Positions 1 through 9,092 are shown, counted from the first letter of the stretch. The stretch: DNA of 25,507 nt from an uncultured Bacteroidales bacterium (GCA_934678915.1 CAKUSF010000017.1:1-25507), one strand, 5' to 3'. The notes: generated by a model from the letters alone, not told the origin. Made by a program: numbers and translations.

Positions 1-3000
1 CCCCTGAACGGCATCACGGCGTTAGGATAGTACCATCCTCCGTCAGGATGCTTCACGGCATATTCAAGAAGCGACTGAACATCAGCAGCAATCGACTGGT
101 TCATTTTGGACTCAGCGGAGAATTTGATTCCCCACGCGGAAGCCAAAGCAAGGCCTTCATCATTGTTCACAAGATTATCCAACGTCTTAATCCTGCGAGC
201 CTTAGCAAGGATTCGTCCCTCAAGTCCCCGGCCATCCTTGGCAGAAGGAACAAGATAGTCCTTCACCGACTTCTTGAACTCCTTGAAATTGCGAGCATAT
301 TCCGACTTGTCATTCTTAGTCTGAACAGAGACATCTAACAGCACAGATGAGTACAGGGAGCGAATGTAGGCATATTGTTCCATTGACAGCCAATCGTACC
401 AGCGAGGCATTGCCCCTCCATGTAGGAACTGATTACTATCCAGCCACTTGACAGCCTCCACAAAATCCAATATGCCACTATCAAGGCCAGCATCACGCAT
501 CTTTGCGAAACGCTCCAGCACGACAGCAGTCACAGTCGGAGAAGAACGGAATCCTTCGAACCAACCGAAACCACCGTCAGCATTCTGACAAGCCTTAATC
601 TTCTCCACAATAGTCTCATCAGACATCTCAGCCTTAACCTCAGTCCCTAGAGAGGTCGCAACCTTACGGACGTACAAGGCCTCAGTAAGAGACAGGACAT
701 CTTTCCCCTTAGGCTCAACCTTGGACGGAATTGCATCCAAAACCATTTGACGAATGTCAACCTCCTTGATCTCAGCGCCTTTGGAAGTCGTGCCCTTAAA
801 CTCAGACTCTAGTTTCTTAATAAGAGAAGCCTTGTCCGCTCCGGCTAGAAGCACGGCAGAATGGGACTCAGTCAAAGTCTGCTTAGCCTCATAAACCGGC
901 AAACTGACAAACACCCCGTCAGAGAAAGACTTAGCCTCATCAGCGAAAACCACCTTCAACCCAAGCTCGTCATAGGCCTTAGGATTGACGTCAAATGCAA
1001 CCTCCACCGAACCGCCAGAGGGAATCGTCACCTTCTTCGCGGAAGAAGCGAACGGCTTCGTGCCTTTATAATCCTTCGATGAATATGCCTGCAAAGCCGT
1101 CACACCAGTCACATCCTTGTCAGAACTGTTTGACACCGTGGCATGAAGCACAAACCTATCACCTTTATAAAGATACTTAGGCTCCGCCACGGAAACCTTG
1201 ACAGGGACCGTCACAACAATTTCCTTGCGTTCGCAAGCGTTGAGCATGTCTGGAGTGTGCGCCCAAACCTGAGCCACGAAAGTTGAAAGCCTGTCGGAAG
1301 TCCTGAATTTCATGAATATGTTCCCGTCGGCATCGGACCTCAGGAACGGCTCAAAAGCCAAAGTCGATGAGAAATCCGAGCGGATGTCGGAATCAGAGAC
1401 ATCGACATCATCCGCAGACTCAGCTGACTTGTACATCAAATTAGTAGCAGTCGCTTCCTCACATAGGACTCCGTCTTCAATTTCCGCCACACGGGCAGAA
1501 GCATGATTCCTGCCAAAACCACGAACCTTTATGTCTTGAAGAGATTTTCGAGCTAACGAGCCCACATAGTAAAGCATCTGTCCGCGAACTCCTCCAACGG
1601 AACTGGAGACATACACCTCATCCGCTCCGAAATCGGTCAAGCGAACAACAGGCCAATTATTGGCAGAAATCACTTCCGAACTCTTGTCAAACACAGTCGC
1701 CACAGCCTCTACACCCGGAATGGACTTCAGTGTCAATGAATATTCCGCACCCGGCAAAGCCTTATCAGTGAACGTGGAGAATGCCAATGGTAGTTCGAGA
1801 GTCTCTCGCTCACGCCTAAACTCTTGATCAAACATGCATCTCGATCCATCACGGAAGTAGAACACCACCAGCCTGACTGCATCTGGGTACTCAGTCTTAT
1901 AATTATAGACAATTTCTGTCAAAGAGCTCTTCTCACCGACCTTGCCATCAAGATGAATCATCTTGTGCTCAAGAAGTTGACGTTTGTCTCCAAACAATTC
2001 TACCACAGCCCAGACAGGTCCCTCACCCACACCGAATTGAACCTTGATGTCCTCTCCGGTTCGTAGGGTTCCATCCGAGCATGTACCGACAAGCTTAAAA
2101 ATGTTCTTGACCTTCGCATCAAGCGAAGTGGCGGAATCATCCACACGGAGAATCATCAGCTGCCTCTTCGATGACACCTTGCGGCCATCCTCCCTGACTA
2201 TTTCAGCTTCTGCATCAAGCAAGTACATTCCGGCCTTCGGAAGCGCAAAATTCTCCTCTTTGCCAGAGAATGTCTTCCCAGAAGCAACTTTCTTTCCCGA
2301 AATGTCAGTCAATGAATATCCTACCTCTATCGGAGTGTCTATCTCATTACTCATCAGATCCTGAGCCTTGAACAACACCACAGCCTTACCGCCAGAGACC
2401 ATGCAAGGAGTCCCGTGCCATTTCCCGTCCGAAGGACTTATCTCACCTTTGGCAGCATTAGTCACATCAGCAAGGAGATTCAAATACTTCACCACTGACA
2501 GCATCTTGGTAAACTCCTTGGTCTCCCCCGTCGCATCCGTTACCTTAACCGTCACGCCAAAGAAATCAGGACTATCATCGTCATCGGTTGCGAAACGTAT
2601 AGTGAACGAACCGTCCGCTTCCAAGGACAGTTTCCCCGATGCATAGTTATTCCCACGTCCGTCAACGGAATAAGACACCGAAGCTGAAGACAATGAGTGT
2701 CCGCTGAAACTTGACACCTTGCCGTTCACCTCCACTGTGTCGCCAGCAATAAAGAGCCTGTCAACCTTGTCGAAAGTAAGGTTGTAGGTCGGAAGAATGA
2801 ACTCGTCCACTATGATTCCTTTCGATGAGTTCACGCTGCCCGCGGTGATCCTTACAAGGAAACGCCCGTTCCGCCCACTTGACGGAGCGTCAAACGAGCT
2901 GGCCACCGAGCCATATTCATTGGTTTTCAACTCTTTTTCCGCTACCACCTTCCCTTCTGGGTTGACAAGTTCGGCCTTCACCGTGATTCCGGAATCGAAT

Positions 3001-4652
3001 GTGTGCAGACTTCTGCTCAGGTCACCTTTATAGAGGACAGCCTTGAACTCAATCTTCTCGCTAGGATTGTAGGCAGACTTGTCAGTGAAAATCTCGCAGT
3101 ATGATTCAGCTGAATCCCCCTGATCAGATGAAGCGGACAAACCACCGTAAATGTAATGCTCAGGTGTTTTATGTAAGAATCCATCTTTGTCCCGGTAAGA
3201 TGCCACCAAATAACTAGTCACCCCATTTTTCAAACTGTCTGTCAAAGCATCTGGAAGCGGTGTGAAGCCATCTTCACACAGAAGCACATCCTTCACTGAT
3301 GCAACTGTCTTACCAGAGCGGACAAGCTCAAGATCAACCTTTTCCACCGGTTCCCCGGTCATGTAGTCAGCCACGAAGAAACGCTGCTTTTCGCTGTCCG
3401 TACGCACGGCAATGGACAAGGTGTTCTTTGTCCACTCAGCATTCGAGGACACTTTTCCATTTTTTGCCGTGAAAATGTAGCTCCCGTCATCGCATTTCGG
3501 CAGTTCAACCTTGATCGTGTCCTGCACGTAGAAGCTCTTCTTTGGATTAGTCAAGGATTTACGGAGCAATGGCTTGGCATCCTTCTCATCCTGAACGAAA
3601 TCCACATTGACCTTGGCCAGATTGCGAAGGGTGAGGACAGCGACACCTTTCTCGAAAGAAATCTCAATCTCTTTTTTGTCTAGGGTCTCAATCAGCTGTT
3701 TGAAGTCATTGATTCTTCTAGCGATTTCCTTGTCGATACCTTTTGAATATGAAAGGCGTTCCTTCTCGGCCTGTCTGCAATCACGGTAAAGGCTTTTATA
3801 GGAGGCTTCGACAGCTTCGGTGACTGAGCCTGTCGAAGCCACCGGTCCCTGAGCTTGCCGAAGGGCCGTGGACGCTTCACTAACTCTTGACAGGCTGTCA
3901 AACTGAGTTCTAAGCACTATAGCCTTGCCGTACAAAGAAATAGCACGTCCCGCATATTTCTCCTCGAACGAACGAGCAGCGGCCATCTTCTCAGCACGGC
4001 CCTTATCATTGTATTTATAATCCTTGTCCGCCATCCTGCGGTACTCCAAATATGCAGCTTTTGGATAAGAGCCTCCGACATATTCATCCAAAAGCGACAT
4101 TGCCTTTTCCGAGTGCCTGATGAGTGCCAAAGCCCAAAGGGAATATTCATAGTCATCCTTCACCATTCCTGTCCAAATATCATCAAGCCCATCACCGTAA
4201 AAGGCGCTGTTCCGGGCAGTTTGGAGTCGCGCTTTGTTGACAATTACATAGTCTGTAAGAAAAGCCGGGGTAACTTTTGACAGATTGTGATGGAACATCA
4301 CGATCGGCTCAGCATATTCATCAACCTCATTATCAAGCCATTCATCGTATTTTTTGCGTTGTTTCCAGTCACGGCTGCTGGCGACCTCAACTTTTTGACT
4401 CGCGGCCTTGTAGAAATCATAGTGCAGTCGTTCCGACTTAGCCTTGGAGATAATCTTGTCCAAAACAGACAACATTTCTTCGGGCCGGTCAGCCTTTTGG
4501 GCATTGGAGTATTCCTTCCAAAGATCGGTCAAGACAAGGCCGCCACTGATTGGGACCTGACCTTTATCTTTTCTTACAAACGCGGCTGTGGTTATCGCTG
4601 CGAGGCACAGAATCGCCACTAGGGCGGATGTTATCAGCATATTGGTTTTCAT
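1..4652 (-). CDS. Alpha-2-macroglobulin family protein, C-terminus cut by window edge
   Basis: The reading frame is open from ATG at 4652 to the left edge, giving about 1,550 codons; the rest lies outside. It starts MKTNMLITSALVAILCLAA, an export signal or N-terminal anchor. A helical, repeat-like N-terminal region follows, then many beta-rich macroglobulin domains. Near residues 1080-1170 is the conserved A2M segment (FEPFLRSDADGNIFMKF, then FVAQVWAHTPD). The C-terminal part is a helical thioester-domain-like toroid (QNADGGFGWFEGF, later HPDGGWYYPNAVMPF). Between the A2M segment and this toroid I find no CxEQ thioester motif, so it belongs to the Bacteroidetes subfamily without a thioester. 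Family knowledge suggests a periplasmic or cell-envelope protease trap or surface-defence protein. It lies 60 bp downstream of folC on the same strand and may be co-transcribed. A palindromic repeat is inserted in frame near residues 262-283. The family call is firm; the physiological role is inferred. Confidence 0.9.
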   Translation of the reverse strand, partial: MKTNMLITSALVAILCLAAITTAAFVRKDKGQVPISGGLVLTDLWKEYSNAQKADRPEEMLSVLDKIISKAKSERLHYDFYKAASQKVEVASSRDWKQRKKYDEWLDNEVDEYAEPIVMFHHNLSKVTPAFLTDYVIVNKARLQTARNSAFYGDGLDDIWTGMVKDDYEYSLWALALIRHSEKAMSLLDEYVGGSYPKAAYLEYRRMADKDYKYNDKGRAEKMAAARSFEEKYAGRAISLYGKAIVLRTQFDSLSRVSEASTALRQAQGPVASTGSVTEAVEASYKSLYRDCRQAEKERLSYSKGIDKEIARRINDFKQLIETLDKKEIEISFEKGVAVLTLRNLAKVNVDFVQDEKDAKPLLRKSLTNPKKSFYVQDTIKVELPKCDDGSYIFTAKNGKVSSNAEWTKNTLSIAVRTDSEKQRFFVADYMTGEPVEKVDLELVRSGKTVASVKDVLLCEDGFTPLPDALTDSLKNGVTSYLVASYRDKDGFLHKTPEHYIYGGLSASSDQGDSAESYCEIFTDKSAYNPSEKIEFKAVLYKGDLSRSLHTFDSGITVKAELVNPEGKVVAEKELKTNEYGSVASSFDAPSSGRNGRFLVRITAGSVNSSKGIIVDEFILPTYNLTFDKVDRLFIAGDTVEVNGKVSSFSGHSLSSASVSYSVDGRGNNYASGKLSLEADGSFTIRFATDDDDSPDFFGVTVKVTDATGETKEFTKMLSVVKYLNLLADVTNAAKGEISPSDGKWHGTPCMVSGGKAVVLFKAQDLMSNEIDTPIEVGYSLTDISGKKVASGKTFSGKEENFALPKAGMYLLDAEAEIVREDGRKVSSKRQLMILRVDDSATSLDAKVKNIFKLVGTCSDGTLRTGEDIKVQFGVGEGPVWAVVELFGDKRQLLEHKMIHLDGKVGEKSSLTEIVYNYKTEYPDAVRLVVFYFRDGSRCMFDQEFRRERETLELPLAFSTFTDKALPGAEYSLTLKSIPGVEAVATVFDKSSEVISANNWPVVRLTDFGADEVYVSSSVGGVRGQMLYYVGSLARKSLQDIKVRGFGRNHASARVAEIEDGVLCEEATATNLMYKSAESADDVDVSDSDIRSDFSSTLAFEPFLRSDADGNIFMKFRTSDRLSTFVAQVWAHTPDMLNACERKEIVVTVPVKVSVAEPKYLYKGDRFVLHATVSNSSDKDVTGVTALQAYSSKDYKGTKPFASSAKKVTIPSGGSVEVAFDVNPKAYDELGLKVVFADEAKSFSDGVFVSLPVYEAKQTLTESHSAVLLAGADKASLIKKLESEFKGTTSKGAEIKEVDIRQMVLDAIPSKVEPKGKDVLSLTEALYVRKVATSLGTEVKAEMSDETIVEKIKACQNADGGFGWFEGFRSSPTVTAVVLERFAKMRDAGLDSGILDFVEAVKWLDSNQFLHGGAMPRWYDWLSMEQYAYIRSLYSSVLLDVSVQTKNDKSEYARNFKEFKKSVKDYLVPSAKDGRGLEGRILAKARRIKTLDNLVNNDEGLALASAWGIKFSAESKMNQSIAADVQSLLEYAVKHPDGGWYYPNAVMPFR
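3804..3867. repeat. Palindromic repeat element inside the alpha-2-macroglobulin gene (two units)
   Basis: Perfect 11-bp inverted arms GGCTTCGACAG (3804-3814) and CTGTCGAAGCC (3830-3840) flank a 15-nt loop. The core unit at 3819-3843 has ends GGTG and CACC around the shared CTTCGACAGGCTCAG (read on the minus strand). A second unit follows directly at 3844-3867 (GGTCCC, GAGCTTGCCGAAG, GGCC). On the coding strand the units are translated as PVASTGSVTE and ALRQAQGP, in frame with the protein. The same family occurs in folC and in the barrel gene. Confidence 0.85.
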
Positions 4653-4712
4653 CGTTAAAAAATGTTATCTGTCATGTGTAACCAAACCCCTTTCCACAAA
4701 AATCTTGCTTGC

Positions 4713-6146
4713 TCACACCTGCAGAGACTTAAGGATCTGCACTGCCTCACTCACAAGGTATGTGCTACCTCCGACATAAATCAGCGGAAAGCAGAAGCGG
4801 GAGCTGTCCGGTTTCCGGGATGTCTCACGAGCAAGATTGATCGCCATCGAAAGGGCCTTACGCACATCCGGAGCATCGTAGATGCGGTTCACGGGCCTCC
4901 CATTCTCAGCGCAGAAAGCACGGTAACGTTCAGTCAGTTCCTTTTCCGGAAGCGCCCGATGGATCTCAGGATTCGTGAATATGCAAGTGGCGTCAGCTGG
5001 AATCAAAGGCATGATGCCATCCAAATCCTTATCGGCCATGATAGCATAGACAAGGATCAGCGATGAGCACTCCCCTTCCTCCACCATAGACTCCAGCTGA
5101 GCGAAGTTCTCTCTCAGCGCAGCCGGATTGTGACCGATGTCCGCAATGATGAACGGCTGGAGCGAAAGTCTCTCCCAGCGGCCATGAAAACCCATTATGG
5201 AGGCAGTGCGGACAATGGCCGTCACGACTGCCGAAGAGTCCGACAGACCGGAATATTCAGACATATTCTTTAATATATCAACTGCGGCCAGCACCGTGCG
5301 AAGGTTCTTTCTCTGGTACTTGCCGCGAAGATCCATATTCCTTAAAATCTCATCGCGCTGGCACCAAAGAGACGGTTCCACATCCTCTGCGAACGTCAGC
5401 GAGCATCCTACCTCCGCGGCCTTAGCCTCAAAGACGGGGCGCGTCTGGGGAAGATATTCACCGACCAATGCGGGCACACGTTTTTTGAATATCCCTGCCT
5501 TCTCCCCAGCAATTTCCTCCAAGGTGTTCCCCAGCAAAGCACAATGATCAAGAGCAATGCTCGTGACAATCGAAAGGTCCGGTGTGATGACATTCGTGCT
5601 GTCAAGACGGCCTCCGAGACCAACCTCGATGACTGCCACATCGACCTTTTCGTCTGCAAACCATTTGAAAGCCATTCCGGTCGTAATCTCGAAAAATGAC
5701 AGGCTCAAGGCATCCATGTCGGCTTCGTACCGGCAGAGGAAATCATAAACATATTCCTCGGACACCAATTTCATGCCACCGCTAGACGGGCCTTCGACTG
5801 CGTTCAAGGGTCGCCCGGTCGCTTCGGCAGGCTCAGCGACCGGCTCTACCACCCTCATCCGCTCCCGGAAATCGACAATGTGCGGAGAGGTGTAAAGTCC
5901 GACCTTGAGACCGCAGGCAGCCAGAGCCGATGCAAGCATATTCGCGACTGAACCTTTGCCGTTCGTGCCGGCAACGTGTATTGTCCTCAGTCTATCGTGC
6001 GGATTGCCAAGTACTTCTTCAAACCGAAGCATATTCTCTAGCCCAGGCTTGTAAGCCTCCTTGAATGGGACTTTTTGGACCGAAGGGAATCTGGTGAAAA
6101 TCGCCTCAACCTTCTTATTGTAATTCTTCTTGGAAAATGGTTCCAT
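4713..6146 (-). CDS. folC: Bifunctional folylpolyglutamate synthase / dihydrofolate synthase
   Basis: This 477-residue protein belongs to the Mur ligase-like FolC family, which uses ATP to add glutamate to dihydropteroate or folates in the cytosol. The ATP-binding P-loop GTNGKGS is at residues 60-66. It is followed by LYTSPHIVDFRERMRV (84-99), FEITTGMAFKWF, and VAVIEVGLGGRLDSTN; the C-terminal domain contains DIGHNPAA and VYAIMADKD. Length and motifs fit an intact enzyme. One oddity is an extra segment of about 25 residues (roughly 101-124, VEPVAEPAEATGRPLNAVEG) after the SPH...FRER loop. It is encoded by a palindromic repeat and is not part of the usual family sequence. The start at 6146 is followed by a sensible N-terminus. 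The gene is divergent from the gene at 6218 and is followed by the alpha-2-macroglobulin gene on the same strand. Confidence 0.95.
   Translation of the reverse strand: MEPFSKKNYNKKVEAIFTRFPSVQKVPFKEAYKPGLENMLRFEEVLGNPHDRLRTIHVAGTNGKGSVANMLASALAACGLKVGLYTSPHIVDFRERMRVVEPVAEPAEATGRPLNAVEGPSSGGMKLVSEEYVYDFLCRYEADMDALSLSFFEITTGMAFKWFADEKVDVAVIEVGLGGRLDSTNVITPDLSIVTSIALDHCALLGNTLEEIAGEKAGIFKKRVPALVGEYLPQTRPVFEAKAAEVGCSLTFAEDVEPSLWCQRDEILRNMDLRGKYQRKNLRTVLAAVDILKNMSEYSGLSDSSAVVTAIVRTASIMGFHGRWERLSLQPFIIADIGHNPAALRENFAQLESMVEEGECSSLILVYAIMADKDLDGIMPLIPADATCIFTNPEIHRALPEKELTERYRAFCAENGRPVNRIYDAPDVRKALSMAINLARETSRKPDSSRFCFPLIYVGGSTYLVSEAVQILKSLQV
5791..5843. repeat. Palindromic repeat element inside folC
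   Basis: The core at 5817-5841 has ends GGTCGC and GCGACC around TTCGGCAGGCTCA, forming a 6-bp terminal stem. A related unit, CCTTCGACTGCGTTCAAGGG, lies immediately to its left (5791-5810). On the minus strand the core reads PVAEPAEATG, in frame with FolC. It differs from the copy at 18175-18199 by paired changes (R/Y) in the stem. Confidence 0.85.
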
Positions 6147-6168
6147 CTGATGTCTGTTCTAGTTGTTT

Positions 6169-6199
6169 TTTGAACTAAACTCAAATTTACTTAAATTTA
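6169..6199 (+). promoter_or_regulatory. Putative Bacteroidetes promoter for the gene at 6218
   Basis: TTTG at 6169-6172, a 19-bp spacer, then TAAATTTA at 6192-6199. This is 7 of 8 matches to the -7 box TAnnTTTG at the standard spacing. On the opposite strand CAAATTTA at 6182-6189 reads as a perfect TAAATTTG -7 box for folC, so the 71-bp gap probably holds overlapping divergent promoters. I see no -33 box for the folC side. Confidence 0.45.
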
Positions 6200-6217
6200 C
6201 GGACATATTCTAGCGGA

Positions 6218-7378
6218 ATGAAAGAAAAAACCTCAGCACTTCATTCGAAGTACATTATTGACGGAGTCTCCAGGCAACTTACTCCTGCGGAGATGCTCAA
6301 CGATTGCCTTGCTGTCAAGGAATGCAGTTCTACCCACGAGTCAGAGGCTTACGAGCCGATTGTCGATGAAAGCACAGATCCGTCTCCATCATTGAGACAC
6401 TTTAAGGATCAAGACATTAGCCTCTATCTTTCCAAAGTGCTTTCTTTGCATAGCGAGCCAAAACCTTTTCCTTCGTCATTTTCAGAATCCTACACTAAAA
6501 GTAGGATAGCACAAACGTTGCTTGAGGCAATTTGGCTGAACGGGCACTTCAAACTAGGAGATTTGGTCATTGCGGCTAAATGGCATTGGAACCCTCGTCC
6601 AATCGGCAACATGGCGGCATTCTACGCTTCGGTTGAAGCCACAGCCGACTACATAGATGGTTTGGGAATATGTCTGAGCGGCTATTCATTCACAGAAAGC
6701 AGCCAACTCTGTCAGGCAACGTTCAAAGTCGGAGCCTCGGAAAGAAGTGACAACTTCGAGCAGGATGAGATATTCCTACCCACTGACACTCCTTTCGGCA
6801 GTGAGCATCCTTCGCTCGGCAGACTTAGGGCTCTTCCGGACAAATTGGCCGGAGATCCTGACAGTTGGATCATCTACATTCCTTTCGACTCCTGCGATTT
6901 CAGGCTTGGCAACTCACTGTTATGTGACGTTCTCGGACAGAATGGGGACAACTTCCCTGAAATTGGAGATGCGGACTACTTCATTGACTGCTACGAGGTT
7001 GTAAGAGAGTTTGTAGAAGACAAAGTGGCTGTCTCCGGGATTACCGTAAGCAATGGAGGTCTTCTTACTGCATTGAAGTTGATGTGCTCTAATACAGTCG
7101 GAGCCGAGATTGACATCAGTGGGATAATGAATGCCTACGATGAGGATGACCGAATCAGGATTCTATTTTCTGAAATTCCGGGGGCTATAATCCAAATCAA
7201 AGACATCGACTACGACTACGTTGACGCTGAGCTATTGCTTCAAGACATCGCCTACTACCCTATCGGGCATCCGGTTCCCGGCAGAAGTGACGTCAACGTC
7301 AAAGCAGCGCGAGGTAACGGGATTTCCAGCATTCTACAATCCCTACTAAGCAGCCAGGCCTCAGAAGGAGAAGACTGA
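6218..7378 (+). CDS. AIR-synthase-related protein (PurL/PurM C-terminal-like)
   Basis: This 386-residue soluble protein has no signal peptide. The second half carries GITVSNGGLLTALKLM (about residues 273-288), resembling the DVSDGGLAVAL motif of the AIRS C-terminal domain of PurL, PurM and related ATP-dependent enzymes. ADYIDGLGICLSGYSF and WNPRPIGNMAAFYASVEAT also look PurL-like. It is much shorter than a full PurL (about 1,200-1,300 residues in the large form) and the N-terminal ~90 residues are not recognisable, so it is not a normal purine enzyme. It is divergent from folC and is followed 41 bp later by phoH, probably in one transcript. The family link rests on motif resemblance only; the function is unknown and I assign none. 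Confidence 0.7.
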   Translation: MKEKTSALHSKYIIDGVSRQLTPAEMLNDCLAVKECSSTHESEAYEPIVDESTDPSPSLRHFKDQDISLYLSKVLSLHSEPKPFPSSFSESYTKSRIAQTLLEAIWLNGHFKLGDLVIAAKWHWNPRPIGNMAAFYASVEATADYIDGLGICLSGYSFTESSQLCQATFKVGASERSDNFEQDEIFLPTDTPFGSEHPSLGRLRALPDKLAGDPDSWIIYIPFDSCDFRLGNSLLCDVLGQNGDNFPEIGDADYFIDCYEVVREFVEDKVAVSGITVSNGGLLTALKLMCSNTVGAEIDISGIMNAYDEDDRIRILFSEIPGAIIQIKDIDYDYVDAELLLQDIAYYPIGHPVPGRSDVNVKAARGNGISSILQSLLSSQASEGED

Positions 7379-7419
7379 CATTAAGAAGCTGCGTTTTTTC
7401 GATTATTCAATAATACAAT

Positions 7420-8793
7420 ATGGCAAGATACGCTAACGCTCCGCGCGGTGGAGAGGGCGGCAGGAAGCCCAAAATCTTTGTTCTTGACACGAACATCATC
7501 CTGCACGACTACAAAGCTATCCGCAAATTTCAAGACAACGATTTGGTCATCCCGATAGCTGTCATTGAGGAACTTGACAAGTTCAAGAAAGGCAATGACA
7601 CTCTGGCTTTCAATGCTAGAGGATTCATGAGGGACATCGACCGGATTACCGATGGAAAGTCTTTCGGCAAGTACGGAGTGCCCATTGGCAAAGGCCTGGG
7701 CAACATTAGGATAGACCCTGGGCACCCATTCCCAGAAAGCATGAAAGGGATGTTCTTTGACGACATTCCGGACCACAGGATCCTTGCCACTGCAATCTGG
7801 GTCCGCGACAACAATCCGGACAGGTTCGTGGCCCTCGTCACTAAGGACATCAACCTTAGAATGAAGGCCAAGGCCGCTGGGATGGAGGTGCAGGACTACC
7901 TGACTGACAGGATCGAGGAAGACAAGATTGAAAACTCCAACAAAGAAGTCCAGTTCCTTAGCGGTGTCAGTCCTGAGGCGGTTCAAGGATTGGCCTACAG
8001 TCCAAGCACCTCCGTGGATTGGAAAATGCTCAGTAAGGTGAAGCCCAAAGCCAACCAACTCTACAAGATAAGAAACGGAGAGACAACTCTCTGCGCCAGA
8101 TTCGATGCAGGCAAAGACAGAATTGTTCTGGTAAAAAACAGAGAAGCCTACGGCATACGCCCACGTAACGATGAGCAGAGATTCGCCCTTGACGCTTGCC
8201 TGAATCCGGACATCCAGCTAGTCTCAATGACCGGTGGGGCAGGAACAGGTAAGACATTGCTAGCCCTAGCTGCCGCACTGGAGCAGGCCAAGGACTTTGA
8301 CCAGATCATCCTCACAAGACCAACGATAGTACTTGGCAACCAAGACATCGGCTTCATTCCGGGAGACCAAAAGACGAAGATGAGCCCGTTCATCCAGCCG
8401 CTTATGGACAACCTGAATGTCATCAAGGCTCAGTTCCGTTCTTCCAGCAAAGAAGCTTTACGAATCGAGGCCATGCTCAAAGAGGAGAAGTTGCTGATTT
8501 CCCCTCTAGCCTACATCAGGGGCAGGAGCCTCGGACGAGTGTTCCTCATCTGCGATGAGGCTCAGAATCTCACCCCAAATGAAGTCAAGACCATCATCAC
8601 CAGAGCCGGTGAAGGCACAAAGATGGTGTTCACCGGAGACATATTCCAAATCGACCAACCTTATTTGGACCAATGGTCAAATGGCTTATCCCACTTGAAC
8701 GAAAAGATGGACGGCCAGAAACTCTTCGAGCACATATTCCTAAAAATCGGAGAAAGGAGCGAACTTTCCGACATCGCCTCCCGCCTTTTATAG
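7420..8793 (+). CDS. PIN domain-containing PhoH family ATPase (PhoH2-like)
   Basis: This is a 457-residue fusion of an N-terminal PIN nuclease domain and a PhoH-type P-loop ATPase. The PIN part starts KIFVLDTNIILHD (about 18-30) and keeps acidic residues in VIEELDKFK, GFMRDID and VTKDINLRMKAKAAG. The ATPase has Walker A GGAGTGKT at 272-279 and Walker B LICDEAQN with D379-E380, followed by FTGDIFQIDQPYLD. Characterised PhoH2 proteins act as RNA-unwinding ribonucleases, so a cytosolic RNA-processing role is likely but inferred. Length and domain order are normal for the family. It follows the AIRS-like gene by 41 bp with no terminator between them. The last ORF codon is at 8793. Confidence 0.93.
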   Translation: MARYANAPRGGEGGRKPKIFVLDTNIILHDYKAIRKFQDNDLVIPIAVIEELDKFKKGNDTLAFNARGFMRDIDRITDGKSFGKYGVPIGKGLGNIRIDPGHPFPESMKGMFFDDIPDHRILATAIWVRDNNPDRFVALVTKDINLRMKAKAAGMEVQDYLTDRIEEDKIENSNKEVQFLSGVSPEAVQGLAYSPSTSVDWKMLSKVKPKANQLYKIRNGETTLCARFDAGKDRIVLVKNREAYGIRPRNDEQRFALDACLNPDIQLVSMTGGAGTGKTLLALAAALEQAKDFDQIILTRPTIVLGNQDIGFIPGDQKTKMSPFIQPLMDNLNVIKAQFRSSSKEALRIEAMLKEEKLLISPLAYIRGRSLGRVFLICDEAQNLTPNEVKTIITRAGEGTKMVFTGDIFQIDQPYLDQWSNGLSHLNEKMDGQKLFEHIFLKIGERSELSDIASRLL

Positions 8794-8963
8794 ACCACGG
8801 GCACAGGGAAATGAGGTATAGAGGGTTGAGAGGCCGGTTGGTGTGGCTGACCCTCTCTTTCGTGGATAGGGTCAAGCACAATGAACAGCCTCTGAACGCT
8901 ATCGGAATAGCATCACCGTGCGCGTGGTTTGCAAAGTTGAAAAAGCCACTTGTTATCGGCTAA

Positions 8964-9092
8964 AAGAATTGCAATGGGGCTCAGACAAGGGCAGTTGGTA
9001 TTACCACTTTGGGGAAGTATCTCGAAGATGGTGTTCTAACGAATATGAATAGCTACCAAGAGGTTAAACAGGCTTGCCTCGCTATGGATTAA
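8964..9092 (+). pseudogene. 3' remnant of a lipoprotein gene paralogous to 11249-12010
   Basis: The last 36 codons before TAA at 9090-9092 (TLGKYLEDGVLTNMNSYQEV, then KQACLAMD) match the end of the 253-residue protein encoded at 11249-12010 (TLGKFLEDGVLTNMNSYQEV, then KNACLAME). Homology fades upstream of about 8976, and an in-frame TAA lies at 8961-8963, so no complete gene exists here. The preceding stretch 8794-8963 after phoH shows no convincing gene. The remnant is the start of the left copy of the direct repeat. Confidence 0.88.

Noticed and set aside
3804..3867. CTTCGACAGGCTCAG units as a CRISPR array or integron site
   Set aside because: There are no evenly spaced repeats with unique spacers, no cas or integrase gene, and the units lie inside coding frames at distant loci.
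7381..8058. 225-residue minus-strand ORF antisense to phoH
   Set aside because: It is the mirror of a well-supported PIN-PhoH gene; the peptide shows no domain and its length is explained by the codon bias of the real gene.
8673..8963. 96-residue plus-strand ORF after phoH
   Set aside because: It overlaps the end of phoH in another frame, has no start signal and no motif, and its tail is ordinary intergenic sequence.
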